From Sweltsa coloradensis (lineage: Eukaryota; Arthropoda; Insecta; Plecoptera; Chloroperlidae): a stretch of DNA of 64,000 bases. A program made the position numbers and the translations under genes. Below are positions 25,501 through 37,874 of this stretch, piece by piece. Where the stretch lies: contig JAMZAV010000064.1 in NCBI GenBank assembly GCA_024449915.1, forward strand, positions 310,001-374,000, read 5' to 3'. How positions within the stretch are numbered: position 1 is the first letter of the stretch; the number at the start of each line of letters is the position of its first letter. Under the pieces are notes generated by a model, which had not been told where the DNA came from, did no database searches, and saw only the letters and a list, made by a program, of their open reading frames with translations.

Positions 25501-27602
25501 TTGAATATATACTTTCGATCGATAAAGCATGGCAATTTCGTTGCACAAAATACGAATGAACATGAAAATGTTAATACAATTCATCTAACTCGACGTAAAT
25601 ACGTGTGAATGGGCCATTTAATTGCACATACTCCTGTTATTTAATAGTTTATGTGTCGATAATAATAGAATATCGTCTTTAAAATATTAAAGTAATACAA
25701 GGAATAAAGTAACAGGGACCCCTTCGACTTTTTAGTTTAATTTTGTATTCTTTTAAATGTTTTGTTTGCAGAATAATGTTCATTTGAGGACATTCAACTG
25801 TTTGCTTATAGTTAATTATGTAAAGTTCTAAGCGTAACAAACGTGGGACAGGTGCTATAATAATGAAGGTGCCACTCGTTGTTCATTTAATTATCTTTAT
25901 TCCTTGATTAATATTATTATTTATCGCATTCCACTCGGTCTACCATTCTATTTTGCAAGACGTCTTGTAGCTGCTGAAAGTTGTTGGTTAGCGCGTTCTC
26001 TAAAGTGGGTTCCTTCCTTGATTCCCTGGACAATAACAAGAACCAGACGCGTGATATTCTTTTTCATATCACAAAATGTATTATTTAGAGAAAATGCAAT
26101 TTCCCAGACTTAACATAATAATATAAAGAAATCTCAAAACAAGGCAGCGTGCAGCTCAATGGTGATATGGGGGTTTTGAGACCGAGCGGAATTCTAAATT
26201 ACCCAATCTTATAAGAAACAAATGGAAAACCTCAGCACCGGACGTACTAGTAGGGACTACGGAATATATAACAAGCGACTAGTTTACACGAACGCTGGTA
26301 TCTGGAGTCGAGTCGACTATGAAGAGCGATGCGTCCTGATATCACCAAGGGTTTTAAGTTTCAAGAAAGCCTGTGCACGGCAGTGAAATGCCTTCATACA
26401 TTGCAAGTTATTTAAAATGGATGCATTGTCTGAGCTATACACCGCAAAAATTATGCTATTTAAGTTAGAGGTTAGTACACATTTATTGTTACGCACCTGG
26501 TTATTTTGAAGAACTCTGTATTTGTGATAATTATTTCATATATACATTGAATTGTTTCTAATTTGCTAAAAGTAATTTTCATTTACAAGGTAAATTGTTA
26601 AAATGATTAAAATGTGGCATATTTGAAAACTGGGCTGGTTCGCCGAAGCGGTTGCGAGATACTGAACAAAATTAAGTTAATGAATATATTCGTGAAATCG
26701 CTCGGCCACTTTTCATTTAAACTTAACATTATAATTAAATTTAGGTCGGGATGACCATTGTTCACTAAAAAATTCCATAATTGAACGATATGTGTCATAT
26801 AGTATGTAACAAGAGGGAAGAGTAGTATATGATATCGAAATAAGATTAAGTTATAAATAAGCCTTATTTTTATTAATACTAAAACAAGGGTGCGACCTTT
26901 AGTAACTAAAAGAGTAGACAACTTAGTAGGAAACGGAGTATACACCGAGTTGCAACGTTCTGTTTTATACAATTCGAGTTCTTCACAGATTCAAATGAAC
27001 ATAGTGCTGAAGTTTTGAGGATGGTCCCAAGAGGGCGTTAAAGTGGCACGCTTGCCACCGTGCGAACTTTCGCCAATATATTTCCTGTAATATGACACTT
27101 TTACACATCTGTATGTGTAAGTGGAATTGTTTTGGCCCAAAGTTTGTTGCCAGTACGATTAGTATTCCATGCGCCAAACTAGACCAGTGAATGGGCTGAA
27201 TACAAACCCGCTCAATCCGATTGTGTTGACGATTTTCCTTTTTAACAGCTCTAGTGAAATATTAATTTAAAAAATAAAAACCACAATGAAGAGTCTTTCA
27301 AAAGAGCATTTTTATTGGCCTTTTCAAACTTGCATTCACGGCCGCTTCAAACTTATGTGTATTAAGCTCAAAGCATGTTTTAGACATTAGAAAATGAGAT
27401 TAAATGGGTTGAGTGCCTTTTTATTTAAAGTGCTATCTGTGTTTTGAGGTGAGAGGATTCGCACAAAAGGAGGGTCTTTCAACATCGATATCCATAGAAA
27501 GCCGTTTGAATGCGAGTGATCATTGTCAGCTGAATGAAATGATTGATTATGCTGAGCCGGGATCAAGACTTCGTCCAGTTTGTGTGAATGGAGGTCGGAG
27601 AA
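22600..27602. other. No gene recognised
   Basis: A+T-rich. The longest open frames (25086-25403 and 26607-26972, both minus) have no recognisable domain and no intact splice context. Confidence 0.55.
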
Positions 27603-27843
27603 GGGGTGTTAAATCTCCCAGGCAGAGACTGAAGGTCGGGGGTTCGACGTACGGCGAGGTCGATACCGTTTACAAGGTGCTAGGATCCCCACCTGTATCG
27701 CGTGGGGGGAGTCATGTAACGCGCAGGAGGACCCTCTAACACAGGGAGGTTCGTGGGAGGGCGGGGGTGTTAAATCTTCCAGGCAGAGACTGAAGGTCGG
27801 GGGTTCGACGTACGGTGAGGTCGATACCGTTTACAAGGTGCTA
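27603..27843 (+). repeat. 80-bp direct repeat, period 161
   Basis: Bases 27603-27682 and 27764-27843 share GGGTGTTAAATCT, then CCAGGCAGAGACTGAAGG, TCGGGGGTTCGACGTACGG and GAGGTCGATACCGTTTACAA, with only a few substitutions. The first copy is immediately followed by the BamHI-site-containing direct repeat listed next. The second runs straight into the left arm of the large foldback. Confidence 0.9.
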
Positions 27844-28603
27844 AAGTGGACTTCACGGGAGATTGGTCGCAGGTACCAGGAATTTCCTCCCCTCTTTACC
27901 ACCACCACCTTCCTCGGACGGGCAGAGTGCACAAGATTTAGATCTTACCTATCCTCGACCCTTCTATTGATGGTCTCTAAACCCTTGAATAGAGATAAAT
28001 TAATTTTCTTTTCATTACATAAACTGTTGTAATTTACCTTTTAAATGTTCTTAAATGTTGATGATTTTAACTTTAATGTTTCCCTGAAATAAAATCAACA
28101 CGAAAATGTTTTTAAACGCAAAAAATTGATCGAGAACTAACAATGTTTACAAAATATTCTTAGCACTTCTGATGAAGAAGTGTGTTTTATATTATACTAT
28201 TAAGTTCTTAGTTTTCAATCAATTTTTAGCATTCAAAAACATTTTTGTGTTGATTTTACTTCAGTGAAACATTTAAGTTAAAATCATTAACATTAAAGGG
28301 CATTTGAAAGGTAATAACACAGTTTACGTCATGAAAGGAAGGAAGGATTTAACTCCTATTCAAGCAAATAATTCAATGGATGGTTTCGAGACCATCAATA
28401 GAAGGGTCGAGCAAACTTACATAGACACGATCTACCGTGTCCATCTACTCGGGCAAGAAGGTGGTGGTGAAAGAAGGGAGGAAATCCCTGTACTCGGTGA
28501 AGTCCACTTAGGATCCCCACCTGTATCGCGTGGGGGGAGTCATGTAACGCGTGGGTTGGGTGGGCCCTCTAACACGCGGAGGTTCACGGGAGGGCGGGGG
28601 TTG
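27682..28603 (+). repeat. Direct repeats (about 90 bp) bracketing the foldback
   Basis: Copies at about 27682-27766 and 28510-28603 share AGGATCCCCACCTGTATCGC, GTGGGGGGAGTCATGTAACG, then CCCTCTAACAC, GGAGGTTC and GGGAGGGCGGGGGT. They are in the same orientation although the sequence between them is mostly an inverted repeat. The CCCCACC...GTGGGGG part is itself a small stem. The second copy has about 8 extra bases (TGGGTTGG). Confidence 0.9.
27841..28511. mobile_element. Large foldback (inverted repeat) element
   Basis: The left arm (about 27841-28140) and right arm (about 28208-28511) are imperfect reverse complements around a spacer of about 67 nt. Matching blocks from outside inward: CTAAAGTGGACTTCAC, GGAATTTCCTCCC, CACCACCACCTTC, CTCGACCCTTCTATTGATGG, AACTTTAATGTTTCCCTGAA, AAAATCAACACGAAAATG and TTTTTAAACGC. 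Short indels separate them. No transposase is encoded; the open frames 27413-27739, 27838-28032 and 28304-28654 are arm sequence. The structure resembles a non-autonomous foldback DNA transposon, or two head-to-head copies of a longer element. Its family is unknown. Confidence 0.85.
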
Positions 28604-31600
28604 GAGGCATCGGGTGATGTCAGAAGGGAGGATCGTTCTTGGGATCAACGTTAAATATTTGAGGTTGGTGAATGAATAGTTTACTATCTAGAATGTGTAA
28701 ATATCATGGAAACCTCGCCGTTTCGGTTATCTACGTCGTCGAAACTGTTTACTCTACAAGCGTGTAGGTAAATTCCTGTTGACATAGCCGACTTTGACGT
28801 CATCCAAGTCCAAAACTGTCTTCAATGTTCTATTAGAAGAATAAATAAAGTAATCGACAGCCAAACTATTCTGACTGTGTTTTAATATAGCCATTCATAA
28901 TTTCAATTGCATGTTAAGATGCTGTAATTTTTTTTAATTTTTTTTTATATATTTTTTTTTAGCTAAATAAATCGAAATTGTAGAATAAACGTTGTAATGA
29001 TATTTTATGTGATCTTTGCGTAACAAATGCTTATTTCAAAATGATGGAGGTAAGTGTCCTTGGCGTTTTTCATCACTAATAGCCTAGGCCTTGCAACGTG
29101 CCCCTTCAAGCTTGTCTAACCTACTACTTCACCAGTGTTATTAACACAGTGTTATACCTACTCAGCGTACAGATTAATATGTCACAAATTCTTGGTTAAT
29201 TACACTTAAATCAACAAGAGTGGGAAACTATTACTTAACGCTGTTATGCTGGCATATACCGTGTGGAGGAGTAAAGAGCATTACGGACTTGGTTAATATT
29301 TAGAGTTAAATACCATGTATATGCTAAAAGCACAGAAAACTAATTACCCCGGTGAAAGACTCCAATGGTAATCTACAGAGTGCTTTAAAAGTCCGGTTTT
29401 GTGGGTTTTAAAAATTGCCGTCAAAAGAGCATGAAATTCATGCAAACACCAGTCCACTGTATCAAGAATTTTGCATCACAATGGCTAACTGTTGTTTGCT
29501 CAAATTTACTGTGTACAATGTCATTCAACTTGACCCCACTTTTAGTACCAGTTCCTGTCCATGCAATAATCCTTAAATGAATGATATCACACACTTGATT
29601 ATCACATTGGTCGGAACAAAAAACTCCCATTTACTCCAAGCGAACCTAAAAGACTCTAATCTAGTTTGGCTGTACCCAAACCGTAATAATTTTCATCTCT
29701 GGATGGTGGGCGCGCTTCTCGCGAAATATCTCTTTCCCCCTTTGTGTGGGCAAGAATGAAACAATGGCCTACGATCGTCCATTCTCCACACAATCGCTTC
29801 CTGCATGGCAATCACGTGTGGACGTCCCCTGTTGTCGGAATGGCCGACCCAACGGCAAACTGCATGGCCACGTCAACCCGCCCTTAATCCGGGGTTTTTA
29901 TTTTAAAGCCACGCTAAAGGGGATTTAAAAGACAACGCGCCCTTTGCGTGTTTCGTGTCCGTGCTTATAACAAATGCCTCTATTGACTCCACGAGACTCC
30001 TAGAAGATGTGTATCTGCTGAATCTCAATTACTGCACCTCACGTTACTAGAATAAAAAGGATGCTTATTTACAGTTCAATAATTTGTTAAAAGAAATGTT
30101 TTTAAGAATAAATCTTTAAAGTTCTCTTAAATAAATTGTAACTTAAATCGGGAGATTTTTCTGCACCCACGTTATGGGTTTAATGAATGCTTTTCTATTG
30201 AGATCCACAAGGATATATCGAAGTCCCTTGTTGAAAATAATAACTGAAATCTACTGAAAATACCTATTGAGTTTCTACGACATTAAAAAATAATTAATAA
30301 GTTTGTTCAAAGTTGCATGAACAAATACAAAACCTTACAGAAATTTGAGAAAATAAAATGCGAAAATAATGAGAACTAGATCCTCTTCATAATAATGTCA
30401 TCATTAGGGAAGCAAGAACAAAATACGGAGGTTAGAGCATAGTATATCCCATTTATTATAGAGAAAAAATAATGAGGAAGATGATTACAGGGGCACCATA
30501 AAAACTTAATTGCGACATAAAGAGAGAGTTATGTTCACGTCCCTACACCCGAAGCTGATTTAGCTCAGACAGTGGCATTACACTGTTTAGGACGGGAGTA
30601 AGTATACTAACAGTGCAATCAGTGGTATAGTCGATCCAACGAAAGAATGCAGAAAGCTTGAAATTGTTTTCCCAACATAACAACTTTGTCAATTCTATTC
30701 ACGCTAGCTCAGCGTGGACAAAGCACACGAAGGAACTTTGATATCTAGCACAGATAATTTTGCTTGTGTTGGTTAAAGATATTTCTCTTTCATATACAAA
30801 GGCAACATTAATTTTACCGCGCACACTCATACTACCCACTCCACTACAAAGAATCTGCATTCTTTCGTTGATGCTAGTATAACGCACTCTAGGACTGACG
30901 GGAAGTTAGGAAGGGCATTGCACAAGAAAACTGCGAGTTACACAAATAAATTTTCTTCTAGCATTTTTACGACTCGCTGTGGTCGAACATTACTTGCAAG
31001 AGGTGTGTTTGTATTTACTTTTATATTCATTTAATGACTTTATTTTATTTGATAAACTGATTTACAGTTTAAGACATTAAAATAGCTACATAATTTCACA
31101 ATGATCAGAAAAGATTTTAAAAAATCGGAGTTGTATAGTATATTATGTGTTTTACCGAAAGATGATAATTTCTCGTGTGTTTAAAAACCCATTTAATTTT
31201 CTTGTAACTATTCTTGTAACTATTACCAACATTATGATAATGTATTTAGCGAGTGCTTTCAACACACCATGTGACCATATAGTCATTGTCAAGTCCATTA
31301 ACAAGTAATCTTAGCACATTGTGATCTCGTACCAGCACTCAGAGCACATTATAAACTGGGTCAAACAGCTAACATGATCACAACATTAATTATTATACCA
31401 GAAGTAACACGAGAATATCTTATATGAAAACAATCACTTTTCATCATGACTATGCATTACACACATCGGTTGGTAAGTTCACAATCAGAAGAGTATTTGA
31501 AAAACGTTTTATAAAAATGGAAAAGAATACTTACATCTTTTTGTTATAGCTTTATTCAATACTAGCGTGTCATATGAAGTACAAATAGAGTAATAAGCGT

Positions 31601-32138
31601 AACGACTGTCATGACAAGTACTGTGCAATATTCCAGTCGCAGTTATGTGCTAGCGATAACACTATTCGAGTATTTGTTCGCAGCACGACTGCATGTTGTT
31701 AGTACTGGAATCGTGTTTGCGACGGCGGTGGCAGCACGCACTGGGGATATAAATCTAATCCTAAACAATTGCAAACTTTCCAAAAAAAAAAACTTGCTAG
31801 TGGAACTAGACCAAACTTCGAATGCATTGTAGTACAAACAGCGCTCTGACAAATAGGGAGAAATACGCCAAACTAACTATAGAATAAATTGCTCTAGACC
31901 TAGGAATTGATATTGATTTTCCTTTCCCTAAATTCCTTGCCATCAAAGCATTCCGGGTTTAAGTTGCTTTCTAGATCAAGGCTTGGAATGTTGTTTATGT
32001 GCTAAAATTTGTCATTAATTATTTTAAATTACTAAATAACCATCTCGAATAACGGATACACCATACATAAAAGAATGCATCATTATTCCTTAACACAAAA
32101 TACTTTAGTCTTTAAAATGGTATTCACCATAATATACG
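28604..32138. other. No gene recognised
   Basis: A+T-rich. The segment at about 29700-29900 is noticeably richer in G+C than its surroundings but has no open frame with a recognisable domain. A CTTGTAACTATT dodecamer is duplicated in tandem near 31201-31224. Confidence 0.5.
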
Positions 32139-32275
32139 TAGCTCAAGCATTAAACTACGATTCTGGAGGTCCTGACTTTAATACCTGCCAACAGCAATCC
32201 TGACTGAACGTTTTTCCGATATTTTCTTCAGTCGTTAAGGCACTATCGCAAGGGATCTTGGGCATTCGCTACACA
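32139..32275 (+). mobile_element. tRNA-derived SINE, copy E (family 1)
   Basis: GTAGCTCAAGC (A-box region, 32139), a decayed B-box region with GACTTTAATACC, then CAGCAATCCTGACTGAACG, TCTTCAGTCGTTAAGGC and AAGGGATCTTGGGC, in the family-1 order. It is truncated at its 3' side relative to copy C. Confidence 0.65.
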
Positions 32276-34840
32276 TAAACCGTTACTCTAAAATATTTTC
32301 GTTCCCTAGCAGGTTGGGGAGTTCTTAAGTTTTCTAAATTGGTTTTGTGCTACTTAACCTTAATATCAATATGTGTATAAGATGCATCATTTTTATTGTT
32401 GTACATATTACTACTCATTGTTAGGATTCCTTTTAAAATGATGAGAGTTGTTATAATGAAGTAGGCCTACGTTCATGACTTCCAACTTATTTTTATGTTT
32501 GTTATTTGTTTATTTCCCCAAGCAGCCTTTGAAATTTATATAAGTACGTCATAAAAAGCTCTCTCCTGGGTAACCAAACACTGAATCAATACTCACAAGC
32601 GTAAGTACCCTTGGGTTGTTTTGTTCGCTCATAAAAATTCAATACAGAATGCAAACCCTATCTTTCTCTTGGCAAGTGATGGTATCCTTTAGAAAGATGA
32701 TCTAACCACTTTTCTATACAAAATAAATCTCTAACAAATCCAATGGATTTAATGTAACACCTCTTACTTGAAGAATGGCGAGATTGTGGTTCTAAGAAAG
32801 ACGCAGCTCTGTTAGGAATATGACGTGAATCTCGACGTGGCAGATTTACCTTGGGTTCACATTTCTATAGCAGGGGTTGAGGGTGAGTGAAGAATGGCTC
32901 GAAGTATTTTTCAAAAGTGATCCTAAAACAATAAGCTATTATTCATGTTAACTGAACTCTAGACTCGAAACTTAATTTCGACACAAGATTTGAACTTTAA
33001 AATATTTAGCCACCATTATCCGTTTTTGATTATATTTCTCTTAATTTTAGCCTCGGTAATTAGAATTTATGTGAAACTATATTTTACAACTTTATATGTG
33101 TGCCTTAATTCTTACTCTTAGTTAAATTAACTGGTAGCGTACTTGCTATCTTAACTTGATAATTTAAAATAATACCTTCATAAGTATTTTTATGAAAGCA
33201 GCTTTTAGGAAGGTAATATGCTTTGCCATGAATCACAGTTCTGTACAGTGCTACACAGTTATAAAAAAATGTCGGTTTCAAACCAAATCTATTTCCTTTC
33301 ATTGTGTGTTTTTCATTGTTATAACTTGTAACCATTTTTAATGCATTCGAGTTCTGATGTTATAGAGTTTCTATAGACGTACTTTTGCAAACTTCACTCG
33401 GCTTAGTGCAGTGAACTCTGCTATTCATACATCAAATTACGCCCATTCAGTAATTTTAACGAGGTCAAGTGCGCGAAGTATGCAAGAAGCATTTTACGAT
33501 GAAATTCATTCACACTCGCTGAATTCGACGTGTTTGAACTTACAAATGCAGAGTGTATTAGCATATCAACTCCGATCGGTTTCAACGAATGTTTTTCATC
33601 TCGACTAATCCGTAACTGAGTTAACAGATAAGTTTATTCTCGGTACGGTGTCTCAATTGATCACGTTTACTACAAGTGTAATAACAAAGTTGTACATTTC
33701 TCACAACTGTTGTAATGTTTTCCCATTTCCAAACAAATCAACATTCACTAATAACTAGAATGTAGAATGTAGTTAGGGTATTTGGAAAGGGTAGGGCCTA
33801 TATTACTATAACAATAACACATAACTAATATAACGATAAAATTTACTAGAACTAAAGAATAGGGAACCTAAGTGGGCGTTGTCCGGTTCTCTCCCGTCAG
33901 CGAGGTATAGACTATTAAAATGTTTCGTAAACGATAGAGCGTGAACCCGACCACGGACCCGAATTATATTCATACTGTAAGAAACTTTAATCTTTCCTCT
34001 TTGCGTGGATATACAGAACTCTGCTCTATCACAAATATTAATGTCATTTGTTTTTAGTTGAAGTGAACTCTTCATTTACACTGTTACCAAACCTTCCAAA
34101 CTGCTAATGAAAAAGCACGTAAAAACATTTTGTCCGTGGCATCAGCACAACATTTGGTATCCGACTTGAATTGTGGCTACTGTGAGGTCAGTGGGTTGTA
34201 CTAGATTATACATTTTTTTTTAAATATCCTCCATGTGCCAACAAAATATTGATTGCGAAATACATTTAGCAACCATGGACAGGCGCGTGGTATGCGAGGA
34301 TGCCAGGGATGCCACAGCTGTACACAACGTGGCTGCGTCTCGCTGAGATTGCCTCTCAGTCGCAGTACATTTGCAACAGCGCGCAAACATGGGTCCATTT
34401 AACTCACAATAGTTTGAATTTAGGAAGCGTCATCGAGCAAAGTAGGATGCTATCATCTTCTTCACAAAATTATGCACCTTGTGATGTTAAAGGTTTAGAT
34501 TTCTTTTGCGCGAGTCAAAAGATGCGGCGAGTTACATTTTCGTACCATGCTAACTCTTATGGGCGCTGAGACCAGAGAGAACCAATATCCTTCCCGCTTT
34601 CAAAACTTAGGTTCCCTATAAAGACAAGCACAAGTTTCGGGTGCACTCACAAGAGAGAGCAGAACAAATCGTCAAAAGTCGACGAAGAAATGTCGTTTTG
34701 CTGTAGGTGCCGAGTATAACGAGGGATTATTATTTGTATTTATTTCTACAAATTAGTTACACATCGTCGGATATTTACTAAAAATACCTTGTTTTTGCAC
34801 TTAAGTCTCGTATTTATTGAAAAAAAAACTAAATTCTAAG
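32276..34840. other. No gene recognised
   Basis: A+T-rich with no recognisable gene. Overlapping open frames at 34201-34569 fall in a locally more balanced stretch but show no domain. Confidence 0.5.
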
Positions 34841-35062
34841 GGGTAGAGTACACATCAGAGCTCCGATGTGCCCTCTTCGGTGACTAACTAGATATATTGT
34901 GTGTGAAGGGATGTCCGAGGGTTGTCAAAGAGAACTCAATCGCTTGTATTCGCATTAACGACTGAGGAAAATCTTGGGAAAAACCTTCAGTCAGGATTGC
35001 CGGTTTCGACGGGATTCGAACCCGGGACCTCCCGAATCCGAGTCTCGCGCTTTAAATGGTAA
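34841..35062 (-). mobile_element. tRNA-derived SINE, copy C (family 1, best preserved)
   Basis: The minus strand carries AAAGCGCGAGACTCGGATTC, GGGAGGTCCC, B-box GGTTCGAATCC (35011-35021), CGGCAATCCTGACTGAAGG, TTTTCCTCAGTCGTTAATGC, GATTGAGTTCTCTTTGACAA, GAAGAGGGCACATCGGAGC and TGATGTGTACTCTACCCC. The A-box and 5' acceptor strand are replaced by TTACCATTT, behind which the tRNA-Ala-end motif (35063-35082) is joined. So this copy is 5'-truncated and chimeric. Confidence 0.8.
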
Positions 35063-35082
35063 TTTGGTGGAGGCGCCGGGAA
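35063..35082 (-). repeat. tRNA-Ala 3'-end motif, copy 2, fused to a SINE
   Basis: The minus strand reads TTCCCGGCGCCTCCACCAAA, one base different from the other copies within the CCCGG-to-AAA core. It sits directly upstream (in SINE sense) of SINE copy C, with its CCA end facing the SINE. Confidence 0.8.
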
Positions 35083-36393
35083 CAAAAAAGAAGCGATCGG
35101 AGTTTTTGTTCCGATTTTTATTGTGTTATATGTGGCACGCGCACGGACGGACGGACGGACAGAGAAGTGAAGCGTATATATAAAGGTTAGCTTCACTACA
35201 AATGTAATAATTTACTGTTTAAATTTACAACGAATACACATTGTGTTGTTAAAAAAAAGGCTTGTTGAAAAGGATAAATATTTTTACTTGTAATATTTTT
35301 ATTTCACATCCCCAGGGGTAGTTGTTTGTAGGTACATAATGATAAACCGGGTAGAAAATTAATAACAATTTCAAATGAATGCAAAGCGCTTTCTAATACT
35401 TTAAATAAAACAAGCCGGTAGTTGAACAAAGGAACACAAGATAAAACACAAGAGACACAAGAGATAAATGTAATGTGGGGAAAACGACGCAAGAAGTTCG
35501 CTAAATTGGTTTTAATTAATGTGATTTGGTGATTGATTTTAAAAACAATATTGTAATGTACTGTACTGTATTGTTTTGTAAAACATCATGCAACTTTAAG
35601 TATTTTAACTTGGAAGAGAACTTAATCATGTCTAAATAGTATTTGAAATCGAACGCTTTATTATTCCCTCAGGAATATGTTGAGCATTCTAATATTCCAG
35701 AAACATATCGGAAAGCTGTCTGTTCCAATCGATCCCTTGGACTTACCGAAGTCATTCACATTAAACGCACCATCTAGATACGCGCATCGAGATTAAAAGT
35801 TAGATTCAATCAAGGTGAAATCTGTTTTCTTTCTCAACCTAAATTAGAGACGAATTGTAGAAGACAGCTGGCGTGAGGATGTAATTGAATAAACATGACT
35901 TCGCTGCCTCCCTTGTGTTCCGGGGAGACAGAAGACGAGGAACGTTTTACCTTCTTCCTATTGTACTCCTGTTCAAGCGTCGTCAGGCGACTAAAAATAT
36001 TATAACGAGAGAGAAAATATTGTTCGAGACAACCACGGAAACATGGAATATTTACGGTAATGGATTTCGAGTTCGGGCTGGTTCATTGTTCTTGGGTAGA
36101 TCTATGAATGTGGTAGTTTGAACGTTGTAAGCTCAAGATATGTTTTCAGATTAATAAATATTCATGTACAGTCTTAATTTATCTTTGTTTATTCACTTGA
36201 TAGTTTTATAATCGCACTCAAATCGTATCTTGAAATCTTTGTGTTGTTCACTAGTTAGTTTATTTTTACTTGTGTGGTTATTTTTTACTTGTTTAATTAA
36301 TAATTTAAAATTGTAATTTGTATTGTGCTTGGTTCAGCAGAACAAAAGGCCTCATGGCCTTAAGCTTCTCCAAGATATAAAATTAAGACTCCT
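35083..36393. other. No gene recognised; short GGAC microsatellite
   Basis: A (GGAC)n run of about 4-5 units lies at 35143-35161. The remainder is A+T-rich. The open frame at 35885-36121 has no recognisable domain. Confidence 0.55.
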
Positions 36394-36535
<142 letters not shown>

Positions 36536-36822
36536 GGATGTATTTCATACAAACTCGGTTAAAACCGGAGCTAACATGTTGTACGGACTTACGTCAAGTA
36601 CTTCCATGTGTACCTATTACATACATTATTACTTTTGTCTTAACTCTAACTAAAATAAGTCATTTAAAAATTGTAATATTGTTTGTAGATGATGTTTTCT
36701 TTCTGCTGTGTACGGTCGTGGCCGATTTCTCGTCGCCATCCTAGCATTTGCTCTTCGGACTATGGGAAACCACGAAAACCATGTCAGGATGGAAGCTGTC
36801 TCGAAATCTCGAAGTATCATTC

Positions 36823-37254
36823 TTAGTTTAGAAATTTACGAACTATTCTACAGTGTTGAGTATTACTGCCTTTTGAGTCTCGATGTATACATTGGGTTGA
36901 AGATCTAGTTGTTTAATGCTTTCATGTAGCTTCTTCGGTATGATGCCGTTGGCTGATATAATGAATGGGATTGTATTTACCTTTTTCTGTTTCCACATCT
37001 TCTTGATCTCAATTGCAAGTTCACTATACTTGTCAATTTTTTTCTTCCACGTGGTTGTCGACGTTATGGCACATTGGGATAGCAACGTCGATAAGGGTAG
37101 TTTCTTGTTTCTTCTTGTCAATTATTATTAAATCCGGTCTGTTGTGATGTATCGTTTGGTCTGTTATAACTGTGCGGTCGTAATATAATTTGTAATCTTT
37201 ACTATCTAGTACTTTCTCTGGTTTGTATTTGTAGTAAGGTTTTGTGTGTGTCAA
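36823..37254 (-). pseudogene. LINE restriction-like endonuclease domain
   Basis: The minus strand reads YKPEKVLDSKDYKLYYDR, then NRPDLIIIDKKKQETTLIDV (about 37084-37143), the PD...D core with a downstream acidic residue and Lys cluster typical of PD-(D/E)XK LINE nucleases. After a one-base frameshift near 37045 it continues IDKYSELAIEIKKMW, NTIPFIISANGIIPKKLHES and AVILNTV. After another shift comes IVRKFLN and the stop. These are the characteristic C-terminal blocks of the family. Confidence 0.85.
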
Positions 37255-37336
37255 TGAGGTTGTACTTGATTGCTAGTTTTTGATGAATAATGTTAGCTAC
37301 TTGGTTATGTCTGTAGAGGTAATCTGTTTGACATAG

Positions 37337-37396
37337 TGACTTGCACCCGGATATGATGTGTTCGATTGTTTCACCCTTTGCACTACATTTTCTACA
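37337..37396 (-). pseudogene. LINE CCHC zinc knuckle
   Basis: The minus-strand reading QCRKCSAKGETIEHIISGC gives the spacing C-X2-C-X8-H-X4-C, with all four ligands intact. This knuckle just upstream of the endonuclease is diagnostic for restriction-like-endonuclease LINEs. Confidence 0.85.
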
Positions 37397-37535
37397 TTGA
37401 TCGTTTACTGTCGCATCTTGTATTATGTATTTTTATAATTGTTCGTCGCAATCACTCTGTCTGAATAGCCATCATAAAACCTTCTGTTTCTCCAAATAGT
37501 TCCCGTTGTTTAACCACCTATTTGATGCTTAATAT

Positions 37536-37817
37536 CTACGTGACCTTTGTGTAGTTCATCATAATGTCTCTTGTGTAGGGTCTTTTCTGAGAGACGTAAC
37601 TCTTTGAAGCGTCAGTTATGAGTTTCCCTTGTAGATTGCCATTTTCGTTTGCTAGATTGAGTGGAGTTAATGATTTGTCAGCTAGCACCACAGCCCTATG
37701 CAGGTGGATGGTTGCTCCCTTTTTAAAAAAGTATTTTCTTAAAATGTTTATTTGTTTATAATATAAGTTGTTCAGATCAATTAGGCCCCGTCCTCCTTTT
37801 TCTCTTGGAAGTGTCAA
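37536..37817 (-). pseudogene. LINE linker after the RT (TLPREKGGRGLIDL segment)
   Basis: An open minus-strand segment begins TLPREKGGRGLIDLNNLYYK and contains NILRKYFFKK and ADKSLTPLNL. Its place is directly after the RT thumb and before the CCHC knuckle. The GGRG(L/I)(I/V)D pattern is a common marker of this region in RT-RLE elements. It is part of the decayed element, not a separate gene. Confidence 0.7.
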
Positions 37818-37874
37818 TCTCTCTATTGCTGATTTAGGATGATGTATTCTGTGTTTGGTAAGTGTAGTACGAGT

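Noticed and set aside
27413..28654. Open frames of 64-116 codons in the foldback region
   Set aside because: They consist of the direct repeats and inverted arms; the same peptide (GSPPVSRGGSHVTR) appears twice simply because the DNA repeat does.
36538..37131. Plus-strand open frames over the LINE
   Set aside because: Shadows of the minus-strand LINE coding region and its 3' UTR.
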